A stretch of DNA of 64,000 nucleotides from NCBI RefSeq assembly GCF_029439455.1, contig NZ_JAQFVG010000296.1, forward strand, positions 1 through 64,000, read 5' to 3'. The notes under the pieces are model-generated. The model was not told where the DNA came from and searched no databases. It saw only the letters and a list, made by a program, of their open reading frames with translations. Position numbers and translations under genes: made by a program. Positions within the stretch are counted from its first letter, which is position 1. Each line of letters opens with the position of its first letter. Below are positions 1-8,502 of this stretch, piece after piece. The DNA is from Caballeronia sp. BR00000012568055. GTDB lineage: Bacteria > Pseudomonadota > Gammaproteobacteria > Burkholderiales > Burkholderiaceae.

Positions 1-82
1 TGAACGGAGTTTTGTGATGTAGGCGCTTAATTGGCGGAAGAAGCACTTTTATACTGCGGCGTTGTGTTTGCAGGAGCGTTTT

Positions 83-265
83 ATGTTTCTCGCAATTCTT
101 TTGATCGGACCGGTGGGGATCGCAGCTTTGTTCGCGTTCGCGGTGTTCGCGGACCGGCATTTTCGGGATACGGTCGTGGTCCGGCAGGATTGTGCGCCGT
201 TATGCGCTAAGGATCAGGTTGGTTCGGGATCGGCTGGTCAGCCGCGCGGACTCGAGATTTCTTAA
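83..265 (+). CDS. Small single-span membrane protein, unknown function
   Basis: A 60-residue open frame begins at an ATG six bases after a clean AGGAG (72-76), which is why I start it at 83 and not at the upstream TTG at 62. Residues 1-25 form one hydrophobic membrane segment (MFLAILLIGPVGIAALFAF), followed by a short polar tail with two Cys residues. The last codons and the TAA stop lie inside the first copy of the repeat array downstream of fic, so the present C-terminus may have been created by that repeat. I do not recognise a family. Confidence 0.4.
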   Translation: MFLAILLIGPVGIAALFAFAVFADRHFRDTVVVRQDCAPLCAKDQVGSGSAGQPRGLEIS

Positions 266-329
266 CTTTTCTCGAGATTTCGTTATTTTCTCGATGTTCC
301 GGCAGGTTTTATCGAGATTTTTTAATTTG
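252..329. repeat. Downstream repeat array flanking fic
   Basis: Copies of an 18-20 bp unit, consensus TCGAGATTTCTTAACTTT, lie at 252-269, 272-289 (TCGAGATTTCGTTATTTT) and 312-329 (TCGAGATTTTTTAATTT). A decayed unit sits at 291-308. The copies follow a period near 20 bp. The last copy contains the fic stop codon (322-324 on the minus strand). The same unit in the same orientation occurs at the other end of fic (1806-1843). Seen directly; function unknown. Confidence 0.85.
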
Positions 330-1806
330 TGCCCACATCTCGGCTTGCGGCGAAGGATTGGCGAACCACTTCTTCGATCCGATCCATCACTTGCGCCGGG
401 ATATGCGAGTACTGCTTGCGGCGATGTGCCGACAGGACGCCTTTATTCGATTGCGTCATGCGTATCAGCGCGGACAAGTCCTTGCGCGGAATATCGAACT
501 CGTCATTCAAGGCGCTGAACGCAAGGTCATAGCCCCGAAGCCATGCCAGTTCGCTCGGAATTTCTTCGCGCACCGCCCGCTTGATCATCTCGTACAGAAA
601 CGCTACTTCGCGATCCGCATTGAAGAAGCGATACGCGCGACTGCCCGGCGCATGCAGAACGTATGGATCGGCGTCAGTCCTGCGGTAATTCCACAATTGC
701 GTCACCGGGCGCGAGAACGCCGTCAACACGGCGTGATAAGCCGGAATGTTCTTCTCGATGACGGCGGAGACCGGAATCACCGTCTCCGGTCCCATCAAGC
801 CCGAACGCGCCAACGCATGCTGAATAAGAAAACGATGCAGACGGCCGTTCCCATCGAAAAACGGGTGCAAGTAGACGAAGCCGAACGCCGAGCATGCCGC
901 CTTCACCAGCACGTCCGGACAGCGCTTCTGGTCGTTGACGAAACCCTCCCAGTCCTCCATCACGCGCCGCAGATCGTCGATCGGCGCGGGAAAGAAGTCG
1001 ATGCGGCCCGTCGCATTTTCGAGCCAGTTCTGCCGCGTTCGATATGACGCTTCCTGGCTGAAGACATCGCGGACAATCACGTTCTGCAATTGAACCAGCC
1101 ATTCCTCGTTGACCTCGGCAAGTTCGCCTGCGCGTTTGAGCAAATGAACGAAGCGAGCCTGTTTGTCCGAACTCGGTGTTTCCGACTCGATCGCGTAACT
1201 CCCGCGCGTTTCGGACAGGTAAAGAAAGTCCAGCGCGCGTCGATAAAGCTCGGGATTGTCCATCGCGTCGAGCGTGCTTTGCGCTTCGCGGAGCAGGTCG
1301 GAGAGCGGAGGCTTGTCGGGAATGGCGGCGCGGCTGACGGTCGGGCAGAAGTACGGCGCGCCGAGTGCGTTGTTTCTCACCCGATACTTCGGAGCACGAA
1401 TCGGTTCCGGCGCGGTGTAGTAGATGTCGTTAGGAAACAAGTCAACATAGCCACCGCGATCCAGTGCTGGTGTATCGAGTTCTTTGCCTGTCAACCATTC
1501 CCAAAGGAAGCAGGCGCGACGAATGTGTTCTCCCGTCGGCGTTGCCCTGATCCTTTCGATCAGTTCGCTCGGTTCGATATGCTCGAACGCCGCATCGATG
1601 ATTTCGAGGTTCACGCCTTCATGGCGTAACGCGAATTCCAGATGGCCGACCGGTGTATCGTCGAAAGCGACGCTGGCTGGAAACAACATTTGATTGTCCG
1701 TGTCGATCCGCCGATTTACGGACGAACTGATATACGCCAGTTTCTTGGGCGGCGTAACAGCAAGTTCGCCGATGGCGATTAGACGTGCGTAGCCGACTGG
1801 AATCAT
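322..1806 (-). CDS. Fic-domain protein, probable AMP-transferase
   Basis: 494 residues. The Fic active-site motif HPFFDGNGR is at residues 314-322; in this family the His is the catalytic base and the Asp/Asn-Gly-Arg loop holds the nucleotide phosphates, transferring AMP to a target hydroxyl. A class II-type inhibitory helix is likely at residues 203-208 (S-Y-A-I-E-S, close to the S/T-x-x-x-E-G/N rule), so the enzyme is probably auto-inhibited. The C-terminal 100 residues look helical and may be a winged-helix region. The ATG at 1806 overlaps a repeat unit and has no Shine-Dalgarno sequence; translation or transcription may therefore be controlled through the repeats. The target protein is unknown. 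No adjacent antitoxin is visible. Confidence 0.88.
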   Translation of the reverse strand: MIPVGYARLIAIGELAVTPPKKLAYISSSVNRRIDTDNQMLFPASVAFDDTPVGHLEFALRHEGVNLEIIDAAFEHIEPSELIERIRATPTGEHIRRACFLWEWLTGKELDTPALDRGGYVDLFPNDIYYTAPEPIRAPKYRVRNNALGAPYFCPTVSRAAIPDKPPLSDLLREAQSTLDAMDNPELYRRALDFLYLSETRGSYAIESETPSSDKQARFVHLLKRAGELAEVNEEWLVQLQNVIVRDVFSQEASYRTRQNWLENATGRIDFFPAPIDDLRRVMEDWEGFVNDQKRCPDVLVKAACSAFGFVYLHPFFDGNGRLHRFLIQHALARSGLMGPETVIPVSAVIEKNIPAYHAVLTAFSRPVTQLWNYRRTDADPYVLHAPGSRAYRFFNADREVAFLYEMIKRAVREEIPSELAWLRGYDLAFSALNDEFDIPRKDLSALIRMTQSNKGVLSAHRRKQYSHIPAQVMDRIEEVVRQSFAASRDVGTN

Positions 1807-1843
1807 CGAGATTTCTTAACTTTTATCGAGATTTCTTAACTTT
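1806..1843. repeat. Upstream repeat pair at fic start codon
   Basis: Two perfect copies of TCGAGATTTCTTAACTTT, at 1806-1823 and 1826-1843, have exactly a 20-bp period. On the fic (minus) strand they read AAAGTTAAGAAATCTCGA and the second runs into the ATG. They match the array past the fic stop. This is the expected place for an autoregulatory operator or an RNA leader element; either is inference. Confidence 0.85.
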
Positions 1844-1935
1844 ACGCTTGTTTTTGGCTTCTTCATCGAAAAATTGTTACCGAACGCCGAGCAAGTCATT
1901 CCACCGATCCACTTTCGCTATCGAACGATCGCCCT

Positions 1936-1970
1936 TTCGAATTGTTGCGCTATTGGCGCGGGACTATAGT
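1936..1970 (+). promoter_or_regulatory. Promoter of the rhamnose dehydrogenase/dehydratase operon
   Basis: The -35 TTGTTG (1942-1947) and -10 TATAGT (1965-1970) are 17 bp apart, 47 bp before the first start codon. The block TTCGAATTGTTG (1936-1947) matches TTCGGATTGTCG (7128-7139) at 10 of 12 positions. It lies 29 bp before its TATAGT; the other lies 30 bp before an identical TATAGT. The weak -35 and the shared block suggest an activator, probably the LysR protein encoded at 6110-7060. Confidence 0.55.
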
Positions 1971-2017
1971 GCCTCTCACGGCACGCCCCATACAACGAAA
2001 GAAAGGAGACGACGAGC

Positions 2018-2779
2018 ATGAACCGTATCGATCTGGCGGGACGCACGGTGGTGGTCACAGGCGGCGCACGCGGTATCGGGCTGGCGGTAGCGGAGCGGGC
2101 CTTGCAGTCGGGCGCGAACGTCGCGCTCTGGGATGTCGATGGCGACCGCCTCGCGCGCACCAGCGCCGAACTCAAGTCGGCCTACAAGGAAAACATCGTC
2201 AGCGATTCGGTCGTCGAACTGACCGAAGAAGCGTCCGTCGAAGCCGCCGTGCAAAAAGCGCTCGCCGCGCACGGCAAGATCGATGTGCTCGTGAATAACG
2301 CCGGCATCACTGGCGGCAACGGCACCACCTGGGAACTCGCGCCCGATGTCTGGCGGCGCGTGATCGACGTCAATCTGATCGGGCCGTATCTCACATGCCG
2401 CGCCGTGGTGCCGCATATGCTCAAGTCGGGCTATGGGCGCATCGTCAACGTGGCGTCGATTGCGGGCAAGGAAGGCAATCCGAATGCTTCGCACTACAGC
2501 GCATCGAAAGCCGGGTTGATCGGGCTGACGAAATCGCTTGGCAAGGAACTCGCGGGCAAGGGCATTCTCGTCAACGCGGTCACGCCCGCCGCCGCCAAAA
2601 CCGAAATCTTCGATTCGATGTCGCAACAGCACATCGACTACATGCTCTCCAAGATTCCGATGAACCGCTTTCTGATGCCGCAGGAAGCCGCATCGCTCAT
2701 TTTGTGGCTCTCGTCCGAGGACTGCGCGTTCAGCACGGGTTCGGTGTTCGATCTGTCGGGCGGCCGCGCAACTTACTGA
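2018..2779 (+). CDS. SDR dehydrogenase, candidate 2-keto-3-deoxy-L-rhamnonate 4-dehydrogenase
   Basis: A 253-residue classical short-chain dehydrogenase: NAD(P)-binding TGGARGIG at residues 14-21, NNAG at 93-96, catalytic Ser147, Tyr160 and Lys164 (HYSASK). SD-like AAAGGAG lies just before the ATG. It is the first gene of a forward operon with an MFS carrier, L-rhamnonate dehydratase and L-rhamnose dehydrogenase. Because a second SDR (5341-6123) closely resembles L-rhamnose 1-dehydrogenase, this one best fits the later oxidation of 2-keto-3-deoxy-L-rhamnonate, the LRA5 step of the diketo-hydrolase branch. The SDR fold is certain; the substrate is inferred from context. Confidence 0.8.
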   Translation: MNRIDLAGRTVVVTGGARGIGLAVAERALQSGANVALWDVDGDRLARTSAELKSAYKENIVSDSVVELTEEASVEAAVQKALAAHGKIDVLVNNAGITGGNGTTWELAPDVWRRVIDVNLIGPYLTCRAVVPHMLKSGYGRIVNVASIAGKEGNPNASHYSASKAGLIGLTKSLGKELAGKGILVNAVTPAAAKTEIFDSMSQQHIDYMLSKIPMNRFLMPQEAASLILWLSSEDCAFSTGSVFDLSGGRATY

Positions 2780-2809
2780 GCCGTTCTTCGTTTGTTCGGA
2801 GGCCAAACT

Positions 2810-4129
2810 ATGAACGATTCCGCACAGGCGGAAGGCGCTGTCACGTCGCGCGTGATGCGGCGTCTGCTGCCTTTTCTCTTGCTGATGTATGTGCTCGCGT
2901 TTCTGGATCGCGCGAATATCGGCTTTGCGCAAAAGGCCTTACAGCAGGACACAGGCTTGAGCAACGCCGCGTTCGCGTTCGGCGCGGGCGTGTTTTTCAT
3001 CGGCTATGCAATCTTCGAAGTGCCAAGTAATTTGTTGCTGCATCGCGTGGGCGCGAAGTTGTGGATGTGCCGGATCATGGTGACGTGGGGCATCGTATCG
3101 GCAGCGATGTCGATGGCGCATTCGGCCACCACGTTCTATGTGCTGCGCTTTTTGCTCGGCGTGGCGGAGGCGGGATTCTTTCCGGGCATCGTCTATTACC
3201 TGACGCGCTGGTTTCCGCAGTCCTCGCGTGCGCGGGCGCTTGGCGTGTTTTACTTCGGCGCGCCGCTCGCGTTTATCTTCGGTGCGCCGCTGTCGGGCTT
3301 GCTGCTGGATTTGCACGGCGCGTTCGGGTTGAAGGGATGGCAATGGCTGTTTTTGGTCGAAGGTTTGCTGGCGTCCATCGTCGGCGTGTGGGCATTCTGG
3401 TATCTCGACGATGACCCCGCGAAAGCCCGCTGGCTCTCTCAGGATCAACGCGCATACCTCGTTTCGCGTCTTTCCGATGACGCGCGCCACGCATCCACGC
3501 ACGGTCCGCGCAGCGTGCTCGCCGCCCTGGTCGATCCACGCGTGGTCGTGCTCTGCTGCGTGTATTTTCTGATTCAGGCCGCCGTCTACGGCGTGGTGTT
3601 TTATCTGCCGCAGCAAGTGGCCGCGCTGCTCGGCACCAAGGTCGGCTTTCGCGTCGGCGTGGTGACGGCGCTGCCGTGGGTCGTCGCGGTGATCGTGACG
3701 TGGCTCGTGCCGCGTTATGCGGATCGCACGGGCAAGCATCGCGTGTGCGCGGTGGCTTTGCTGACGATGTCGGGCGTGGCCATCGCCATATCGGGTTTAT
3801 CGACGATACCGTTTATCTCGCTGATCGCACTGTGTTGCGCCGCAAGCGGTTTCATCGCCGCGCAGCCGCTGTTCTGGACCTTTCCGACGCGCTATCTCAC
3901 AGGCGCAGCTGCGGCTGCGGGCATCGCGCTGATCAATTCGCTTGGCGGACTCGGCGGATTTTTTGCGCCGATGGCCCGCACCGCCGCCGAAGCCGCGTTC
4001 CATTCCGCGAGCGCCGGATTGATGGTGCTGGCCGGCGCGAGCGTGCTGGCGGCGCTGGTGATCGTTGCGCTGGTGCGTGTGCCCGAGCGCGAACCTGTTC
4101 CGAGTGGCGACACCGCCAACGCATCCTGA
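2810..4129 (+). CDS. MFS carrier, anion:cation symporter family, rhamnonate-type
   Basis: 439 residues with about twelve membrane segments, starting with [19 protein letters not shown], and the [16 protein letters not shown] region typical of the ACS family (hexuronate, galactarate and rhamnonate carriers such as RhmT). Start chosen at 2810 because CGGAGG (2798-2803) lies at good spacing; the upstream ATG at 2792 lacks this. It sits between two sugar-acid genes, so an L-rhamnonate or related sugar-acid uptake role in the inner membrane is likely. The ABC importer farther along probably handles the free sugar. Confidence 0.8.
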   Translation: MNDSAQAEGAVTSRVMRRLLPFLLLMYVLAFLDRANIGFAQKALQQDTGLSNAAFAFGAGVFFIGYAIFEVPSNLLLHRVGAKLWMCRIMVTWGIVSAAMSMAHSATTFYVLRFLLGVAEAGFFPGIVYYLTRWFPQSSRARALGVFYFGAPLAFIFGAPLSGLLLDLHGAFGLKGWQWLFLVEGLLASIVGVWAFWYLDDDPAKARWLSQDQRAYLVSRLSDDARHASTHGPRSVLAALVDPRVVVLCCVYFLIQAAVYGVVFYLPQQVAALLGTKVGFRVGVVTALPWVVAVIVTWLVPRYADRTGKHRVCAVALLTMSGVAIAISGLSTIPFISLIALCCAASGFIAAQPLFWTFPTRYLTGAAAAAGIALINSLGGLGGFFAPMARTAAEAAFHSASAGLMVLAGASVLAALVIVALVRVPEREPVPSGDTANAS

Positions 4130-4145
4130 TCCGAAGGAGACAAAA

Positions 4146-5324
4146 ATGTCCATGCCGACCATCAAGCAAGTGCGCGCCTTCACCGTTCGCGGCGGCGGCG
4201 CCGATTATCACGATCAGGGCGCCGATCACTGGATCGACGATCACATCGCCACGCCGATGGCTCGTTATCCTGAATATCGAAAAAGCCGGCAGTCGTTCGG
4301 GCTGAATGTGCTCGGCTCGCTGGTCGTCGAGATCGAAGCGAGCGATGGCACCGTCGGTTTCGCGGTGACGACGGGCGGGGAAATTGGCGCGTTTATCGTC
4401 GAGAAACATCTGGCGCGATTCCTCGAAGGCCAGCGCGTAACCGATATCGAAAAGATGTGGGATCAGATGTTCAACGCCACGCTTTACTACGGGCGCAAGG
4501 GCATTGTGCTGAACGCGATATCGGGCGTCGATCTGGCGCTGTGGGATTTGCTCGCGAAAGTGCGCAAGGAACCCGTATTTCAACTGCTCGGCGGACCTGT
4601 ACGCGATGAGTTGCAGTTCTATGCGACCGGCGCGCGTCCTGATCTTGCGAAGCAGATGGGTTTTATCGGCGGGAAAATGCCGTTGCAACATGGACCCGCT
4701 GAAGGCGAAGAAGGGCTGGCGAAGAACATCGCCAAGCTCGCGGATATGCGCTCGAAAGTGGGCGATGATTTCTGGCTGATGTTCGACTGCTGGATGAGCC
4801 TCGATCTCAACTACGCGAAACGCCTTGCAACGGCCGCGCACGAACACGGTCTGAAGTGGATCGAGGAAGCGCTGCCGCCCGACGATTATTGGGGTTATGC
4901 AGAACTGCGCCGTTCCGTGCCGCGCGGCATGATGGTGACCACCGGCGAGCACGAAGCCACGCGCTGGGGTTTTCGCATGCTGTTCGAAATGGGCTGCGCG
5001 GATCTCGTGCAGCCGGATGTGGGCTGGTGTGGCGGCATCACGGAACTCATCAAGATTTCGGCGCTTGCGGATGCGCATAACGTGCTGGTCGTGCCGCATG
5101 GTTCGTCGGTGTATAGCTATCATTTCGTGGTCACGCGTCACAACTCGCCATTCGCCGAATTTTTGATGATGGCTCCGCAAGCCGATCAGGTCGTGCCGAT
5201 GTTCACGCCCTTGCTGCTCGATGAACCCGTGCCGGTGAATGGCCGCATGAAGGTGCCGGAAACGCCGGGCTTCGGCGTGCGGCTCAATCCTGAGTGCGCG
5301 TTGACGCGGCCTTACACACACTGA
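4146..5324 (+). CDS. rhmD: L-rhamnonate dehydratase
   Basis: 392 residues of the enolase superfamily, strongly resembling E. coli RhmD through its whole length as I recall that sequence: [19 protein letters not shown] near residue 20, [31 protein letters not shown], and HGSSVYSYH near 318. Likely Mg ligands are Asp214 (FDCW), Glu240 (WIEE) and Glu268 (TGEH); His318 is the probable catalytic base. It dehydrates L-rhamnonate to 2-keto-3-deoxy-L-rhamnonate. Start at 4146 follows GAAGGAGA (4134-4141 region); an upstream in-frame ATG at 4065 overlaps the MFS gene and is rejected. Second committed step of the pathway. Confidence 0.93.
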   Translation: MSMPTIKQVRAFTVRGGGADYHDQGADHWIDDHIATPMARYPEYRKSRQSFGLNVLGSLVVEIEASDGTVGFAVTTGGEIGAFIVEKHLARFLEGQRVTDIEKMWDQMFNATLYYGRKGIVLNAISGVDLALWDLLAKVRKEPVFQLLGGPVRDELQFYATGARPDLAKQMGFIGGKMPLQHGPAEGEEGLAKNIAKLADMRSKVGDDFWLMFDCWMSLDLNYAKRLATAAHEHGLKWIEEALPPDDYWGYAELRRSVPRGMMVTTGEHEATRWGFRMLFEMGCADLVQPDVGWCGGITELIKISALADAHNVLVVPHGSSVYSYHFVVTRHNSPFAEFLMMAPQADQVVPMFTPLLLDEPVPVNGRMKVPETPGFGVRLNPECALTRPYTH

Positions 5325-5340
5325 AGAGGTGTCGTCCAAC

Positions 5341-6123
5341 ATGCTGCTAGAGAATAAAGTCGTCGTGGTAACGGGCGGATCGCGCGGTATCGGACGGGCG
5401 ATTGCGTTGGCGAGTGCGCGCGAAGGCGCGGATGTCGCGATCAATTACTGGCGCGATAACGACAAGTCGTATGGCAAGGCATCGGCGGTGGATTCGATCG
5501 TCGCGGAGATCGAGAAGCTGGGCCGCCGCGCGATCGCGGTCGAAGGCAATGTCGCGGAACACGCGACGGGCATCGAACTGATCGGGCGCGCGGTGGAAGC
5601 GTTCGGCCACGTCGATGTGTTGTCGAGTAACGCGGGCATTTGTCCGTTTCACGCGTTTCTGGATATGCCGCCATCGGTCTATGAAACGACGGTCGCGGTC
5701 AATCTCAACGGCGCGTTCTATGTCACACAAGCCGCTGCGAATCAGATGAAAACGCAGGGCACGGGCGGCGCAATCATCGCAACGAGTTCGATCAGCGCGC
5801 TCGTTGGCGGCGGCATGCAGACGCATTACACGCCGACCAAAGCAGGCGTGCATTCGTTGATGCAGTCGTGCGCGATTGCACTAGGACCGTACGGAATCCG
5901 ATGTAATTCGGTGATGCCGGGCACTATTGCCACCGACCTGAACGCGGACGATTTATCGGATAAAGAAAAGCGCGCTTATATGGAAAAGCGCATTCCGCTA
6001 GGCCGTTTGGGCGAACCCGACGACGTCGCGCAATGCGTGGTGTTTCTTGCGTCAGACCGCGCGCGTTATGTGACGGGCGCATCCTTATTGGTCGATGGCG
6101 GTCTGTTCGTCAACCTTCAGTAA
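5341..6123 (+). CDS. L-rhamnose 1-dehydrogenase (SDR)
   Basis: 260 residues. TGGSRGIG at 11-18, SSNAGICPFHAFLDMP near 95-110, Ser150, Tyr163 and Lys167 (HYTPTK), and a C-terminus ending VTGASLLVDGGLFVNLQ. These blocks match NAD(P)-dependent L-rhamnose 1-dehydrogenases of the Azotobacter/Sphingomonas type as I recall them, especially GICPFHxFLDMP and the NLQ end. It oxidises L-rhamnose to L-rhamnono-lactone. Starts 16 bases after rhmD, with GAAGAGG as SD. Its 3' end overlaps the 3' end of the convergent LysR gene by 14 bp. Confidence 0.88.
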   Translation: MLLENKVVVVTGGSRGIGRAIALASAREGADVAINYWRDNDKSYGKASAVDSIVAEIEKLGRRAIAVEGNVAEHATGIELIGRAVEAFGHVDVLSSNAGICPFHAFLDMPPSVYETTVAVNLNGAFYVTQAAANQMKTQGTGGAIIATSSISALVGGGMQTHYTPTKAGVHSLMQSCAIALGPYGIRCNSVMPGTIATDLNADDLSDKEKRAYMEKRIPLGRLGEPDDVAQCVVFLASDRARYVTGASLLVDGGLFVNLQ

Positions 6124-7060
6124 GGACAGTTGAATATTTGCGTAACAGCGCGATGAAGTATTCGGCCGGCTCGCTCAGCGTTTCGAACTTGCGCCGCAGA
6201 AGTCCGAAGCCCGACAGACTCTTGCCGATTTCGATCGGCAATTCAGCGAGCAAATGCGCGCGCAGATAATCGCGCACAACGGACTCAGGCAGCATCGCCA
6301 CGGCATCGCTGTTTTGAAGCAGTTGCAAGGTCGCAAAGATCGACGCGCATTCGACGATATCGGCAGGCGTCGTCAATCCTGCGCGCGCGAGTTCCTCTTC
6401 GAAGAGACCGCGCGCCGGACTGGTGATCGGCTGAAGAATCCACGGCCAGCTCACGAGCATATCGAGCGCGAGCGCGTTTTTGGATGCGAGCGGATGTTTT
6501 GCGCGCACGACCAGGCGCATCGCTTCGCGCGAAAGCGGTTCGAAATCGAAGTCGTTGTGCTGTAAGGGCGTGGTGAGACGGCCGAGCGCCAGATCGACTT
6601 CGCGGCGATGCAGCAATTGCACGACCTGATCGCTGGTTTCGCCGAGAATGCGCACGTTGAGCAACGGACGCTCGGATTTGAGTTCGGTGACGGCCATTGC
6701 CAGCATATCGGGCGCGGCGCCCATGATTGCGCCGACCGTGAGTTGTCCGTGGCCACCGCGACGTTTGTTGTCGAGATCGTCGGCGAAGCGCGTGAGGTCC
6801 GCGAGCGAGCGGCGCGCGTAGGCGAGCGCGGCGGTGCCGAGCGAAGTGGGTTGCATGCCGCGCGCATTGCGTTCGAATAGCAGAAAGCCGAACGCTTCTT
6901 CGATATCGGCGAGCATACGGCTTGCACTGGGCTGCGCGACGTTGATGGTATCGGCGGCCTGATGAAGATTGCGTGCATCATCGAGTGCGACAAGCAGCGC
7001 GAGATGCTTGAACTTGAGCCGATTGACCAGCGCGATCTGAGAGGCGTTTTGATGGTTCAT
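6110..7060 (-). CDS. LysR-type regulator of the rhamnose genes
   Basis: 316 residues from the ATG at 7060 (MNHQNASQIALVNRLKFKHL); a longer frame from 7120 exists but would overlap the promoter region. The N-terminal HTH (residues about 17-75, with NVAQPSASRMLADIEEAFG) is of LysR type, followed by a periplasmic-binding-like effector domain. It is divergent from the rhaM-lactonase-ABC operon and convergent with the dehydrogenase operon. A perfect CAATCC-N7-GGATTG dyad lies upstream at 7118-7136. Probable activator responding to L-rhamnose or a catabolite; effector inferred. Use of LysR here instead of AraC-type RhaS/RhaR fits the oxidative pathway. Confidence 0.85.
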   Translation of the reverse strand: MNHQNASQIALVNRLKFKHLALLVALDDARNLHQAADTINVAQPSASRMLADIEEAFGFLLFERNARGMQPTSLGTAALAYARRSLADLTRFADDLDNKRRGGHGQLTVGAIMGAAPDMLAMAVTELKSERPLLNVRILGETSDQVVQLLHRREVDLALGRLTTPLQHNDFDFEPLSREAMRLVVRAKHPLASKNALALDMLVSWPWILQPITSPARGLFEEELARAGLTTPADIVECASIFATLQLLQNSDAVAMLPESVVRDYLRAHLLAELPIEIGKSLSGFGLLRRKFETLSEPAEYFIALLRKYSTVLTEG

Positions 7061-7117
7061 TTGATGCAGCGCAGAAAGAGTGTGCAACACATCTGCCGAT
7101 ACGCTTTTGCGATCGAC

Positions 7118-7163
7118 CAATCCAACATTCGGATTGTCGTGTTATCGGTCGGCGAATTATAGT
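7118..7163 (+). promoter_or_regulatory. LysR-box and promoter of the rhaM-ABC operon
   Basis: CAATCC (7118-7123) and GGATTG (7131-7136) form a perfect 6-bp dyad with a 7-bp centre, the size of a LysR recognition site. A -10 TATAGT lies at 7158-7163; the matching -35 (about 7135-7140, TGTCGT) is poor, as in activator-dependent promoters. The right half and flank, TTCGGATTGTCG at 7128-7139, recur upstream of 2018. Confidence 0.5.
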
Positions 7164-7250
7164 CGCAGCACAACGCGCCACGTTTCGTGCAGTCCCAGAG
7201 TTTGGATTCGAAGCGCACAAGGTTCACCAAACACAATAAGGCGGTCCGCC

Positions 7251-7565
7251 ATGGAGACAGTGGCATTCCGCATGACCCTCAAAGCGGGCATGCGCGAGGA
7301 ATACGAAAGGCGTCATCGCGAGATTTGGCCGGAACTGGCGCACGCATTGAGCGATGCCGGCATTCGCGACTACCGCATCTTTCTCGACGAAGCGAACGGC
7401 TATCTGTTCGCCATCTATTCGCGTACGCCAGCGCATACGACCGACGCATTGCCGAACTTGCCCATCATGCGCAAATGGTGGGATTACATGGCCGAACTGA
7501 TGGAAACGCACGCGGATAACGCGCCGGTGGCGGTGCCGCTCGCGCAGGTCTTTCATCTTCCCTGA
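7251..7565 (+). CDS. rhaM: L-rhamnose mutarotase
   Basis: 104 residues, the same length as E. coli RhaM. Tyr18 and His22 (EEYERRHREIWPEL) sit at the residue numbers of the catalytic Tyr and His of E. coli RhaM, and the Trp pair (KWWDYM) and the end VFHLP also match. It interconverts alpha and beta anomers of L-rhamnose so that the dehydrogenase receives the right one. First gene of the operon continuing into the lactonase and ABC importer. Start at 7251 gives the family length; the longer frame from 7080 does not. Confidence 0.92.
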   Translation: METVAFRMTLKAGMREEYERRHREIWPELAHALSDAGIRDYRIFLDEANGYLFAIYSRTPAHTTDALPNLPIMRKWWDYMAELMETHADNAPVAVPLAQVFHLP

Positions 7566-7595
7566 AACGTTCGCCTCAATCGCGAGGAGCGCACC

Positions 7596-8486
7596 ATGCA
7601 GGTCGTCGATCCGCATATTCACCTGTGGGATCTGTCCACGCATCATTACCCGTGGCTCGCGAATCCGCAGACATCTTTTGTCGGCGATGCACGGGATCTG
7701 AAGCACGATTATCTTCTGCAAGACCTGTTGCGAGATACACAGGATATCGAAGTATTGAAGATCGTTCACGTCGATGCGAATCACGATCCCGCCGATCCCA
7801 TCGAAGAAACGCGCTGGCTGCAATCGATTGCCGACGGCGAAGGGCGCGGCATGCCGAACGCGATTGTTGCGGGCGCGGATTTATCGGCAGATAACGCGGA
7901 GCAAGTGCTCGAGGCGCATGCGTTCTTTGCGAACACGCGCGGCATTCGCCAGATTCTCAATGTGCATGACAACAAGCTCTACGATTACGTCGGTCGGCAC
8001 TATATGCGCGAGGCGCAATGGCGAAAGAATTTCGGATTGCTGAAGCAATTCGATATGTCATTCGACTTGCAACTGTATCCGTCGCAGATGGAAGAGGCCG
8101 CGCTTCTCGCACGTGAGCATGCGGATACGCAGTTCATTGTGAATCACGCGGGCATGTTCGTGGACCGCAATACGCCACAGGGATATCGCGCGTGGCGTGA
8201 GGGTATGCGTGCGCTGGCGGCGTGTCCGAACGTGGCCGTCAAACTCAGCGGCTTCGCGATGTTCGATCACAAGTGGACCATCGAAAGCCTGCGTCCTTAC
8301 GTGCTCGAAACCATCGATACCTTCGGCTGCGAGCGCGCGATGTTTGCATCGAACTTTCCGGTCGATCGATTGTTCGGCACCTACACGGCGTTGTGGAACG
8401 CGTACGCACGCATCGTCGGCGATGTAAGCGATAGCGAGCGCGACGCGCTATTCATACGGAATGCTGAGCGAATCTATCGCATTTGA
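7596..8486 (+). CDS. L-rhamnono-lactonase, amidohydrolase family
   Basis: 296 residues of the COG3618 amidohydrolase family. The metal-binding HxH is DPHIHLW (His7, His9); FIVNHAG near 180 and [10 protein letters not shown] near 250 carry the later His/Asp ligand region. Relatives hydrolyse L-fuconolactone and L-rhamnono-1,4-lactone. In this cluster it should open L-rhamnono-lactone from the dehydrogenase into L-rhamnonate, the substrate of RhmD. SD GCGAGGAGCG precedes the ATG. Family certain, substrate from context. Confidence 0.86.
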   Translation: MQVVDPHIHLWDLSTHHYPWLANPQTSFVGDARDLKHDYLLQDLLRDTQDIEVLKIVHVDANHDPADPIEETRWLQSIADGEGRGMPNAIVAGADLSADNAEQVLEAHAFFANTRGIRQILNVHDNKLYDYVGRHYMREAQWRKNFGLLKQFDMSFDLQLYPSQMEEAALLAREHADTQFIVNHAGMFVDRNTPQGYRAWREGMRALAACPNVAVKLSGFAMFDHKWTIESLRPYVLETIDTFGCERAMFASNFPVDRLFGTYTALWNAYARIVGDVSDSERDALFIRNAERIYRI

Positions 8487-8502
8487 ACGGAGGCACGAAA
8501 GC

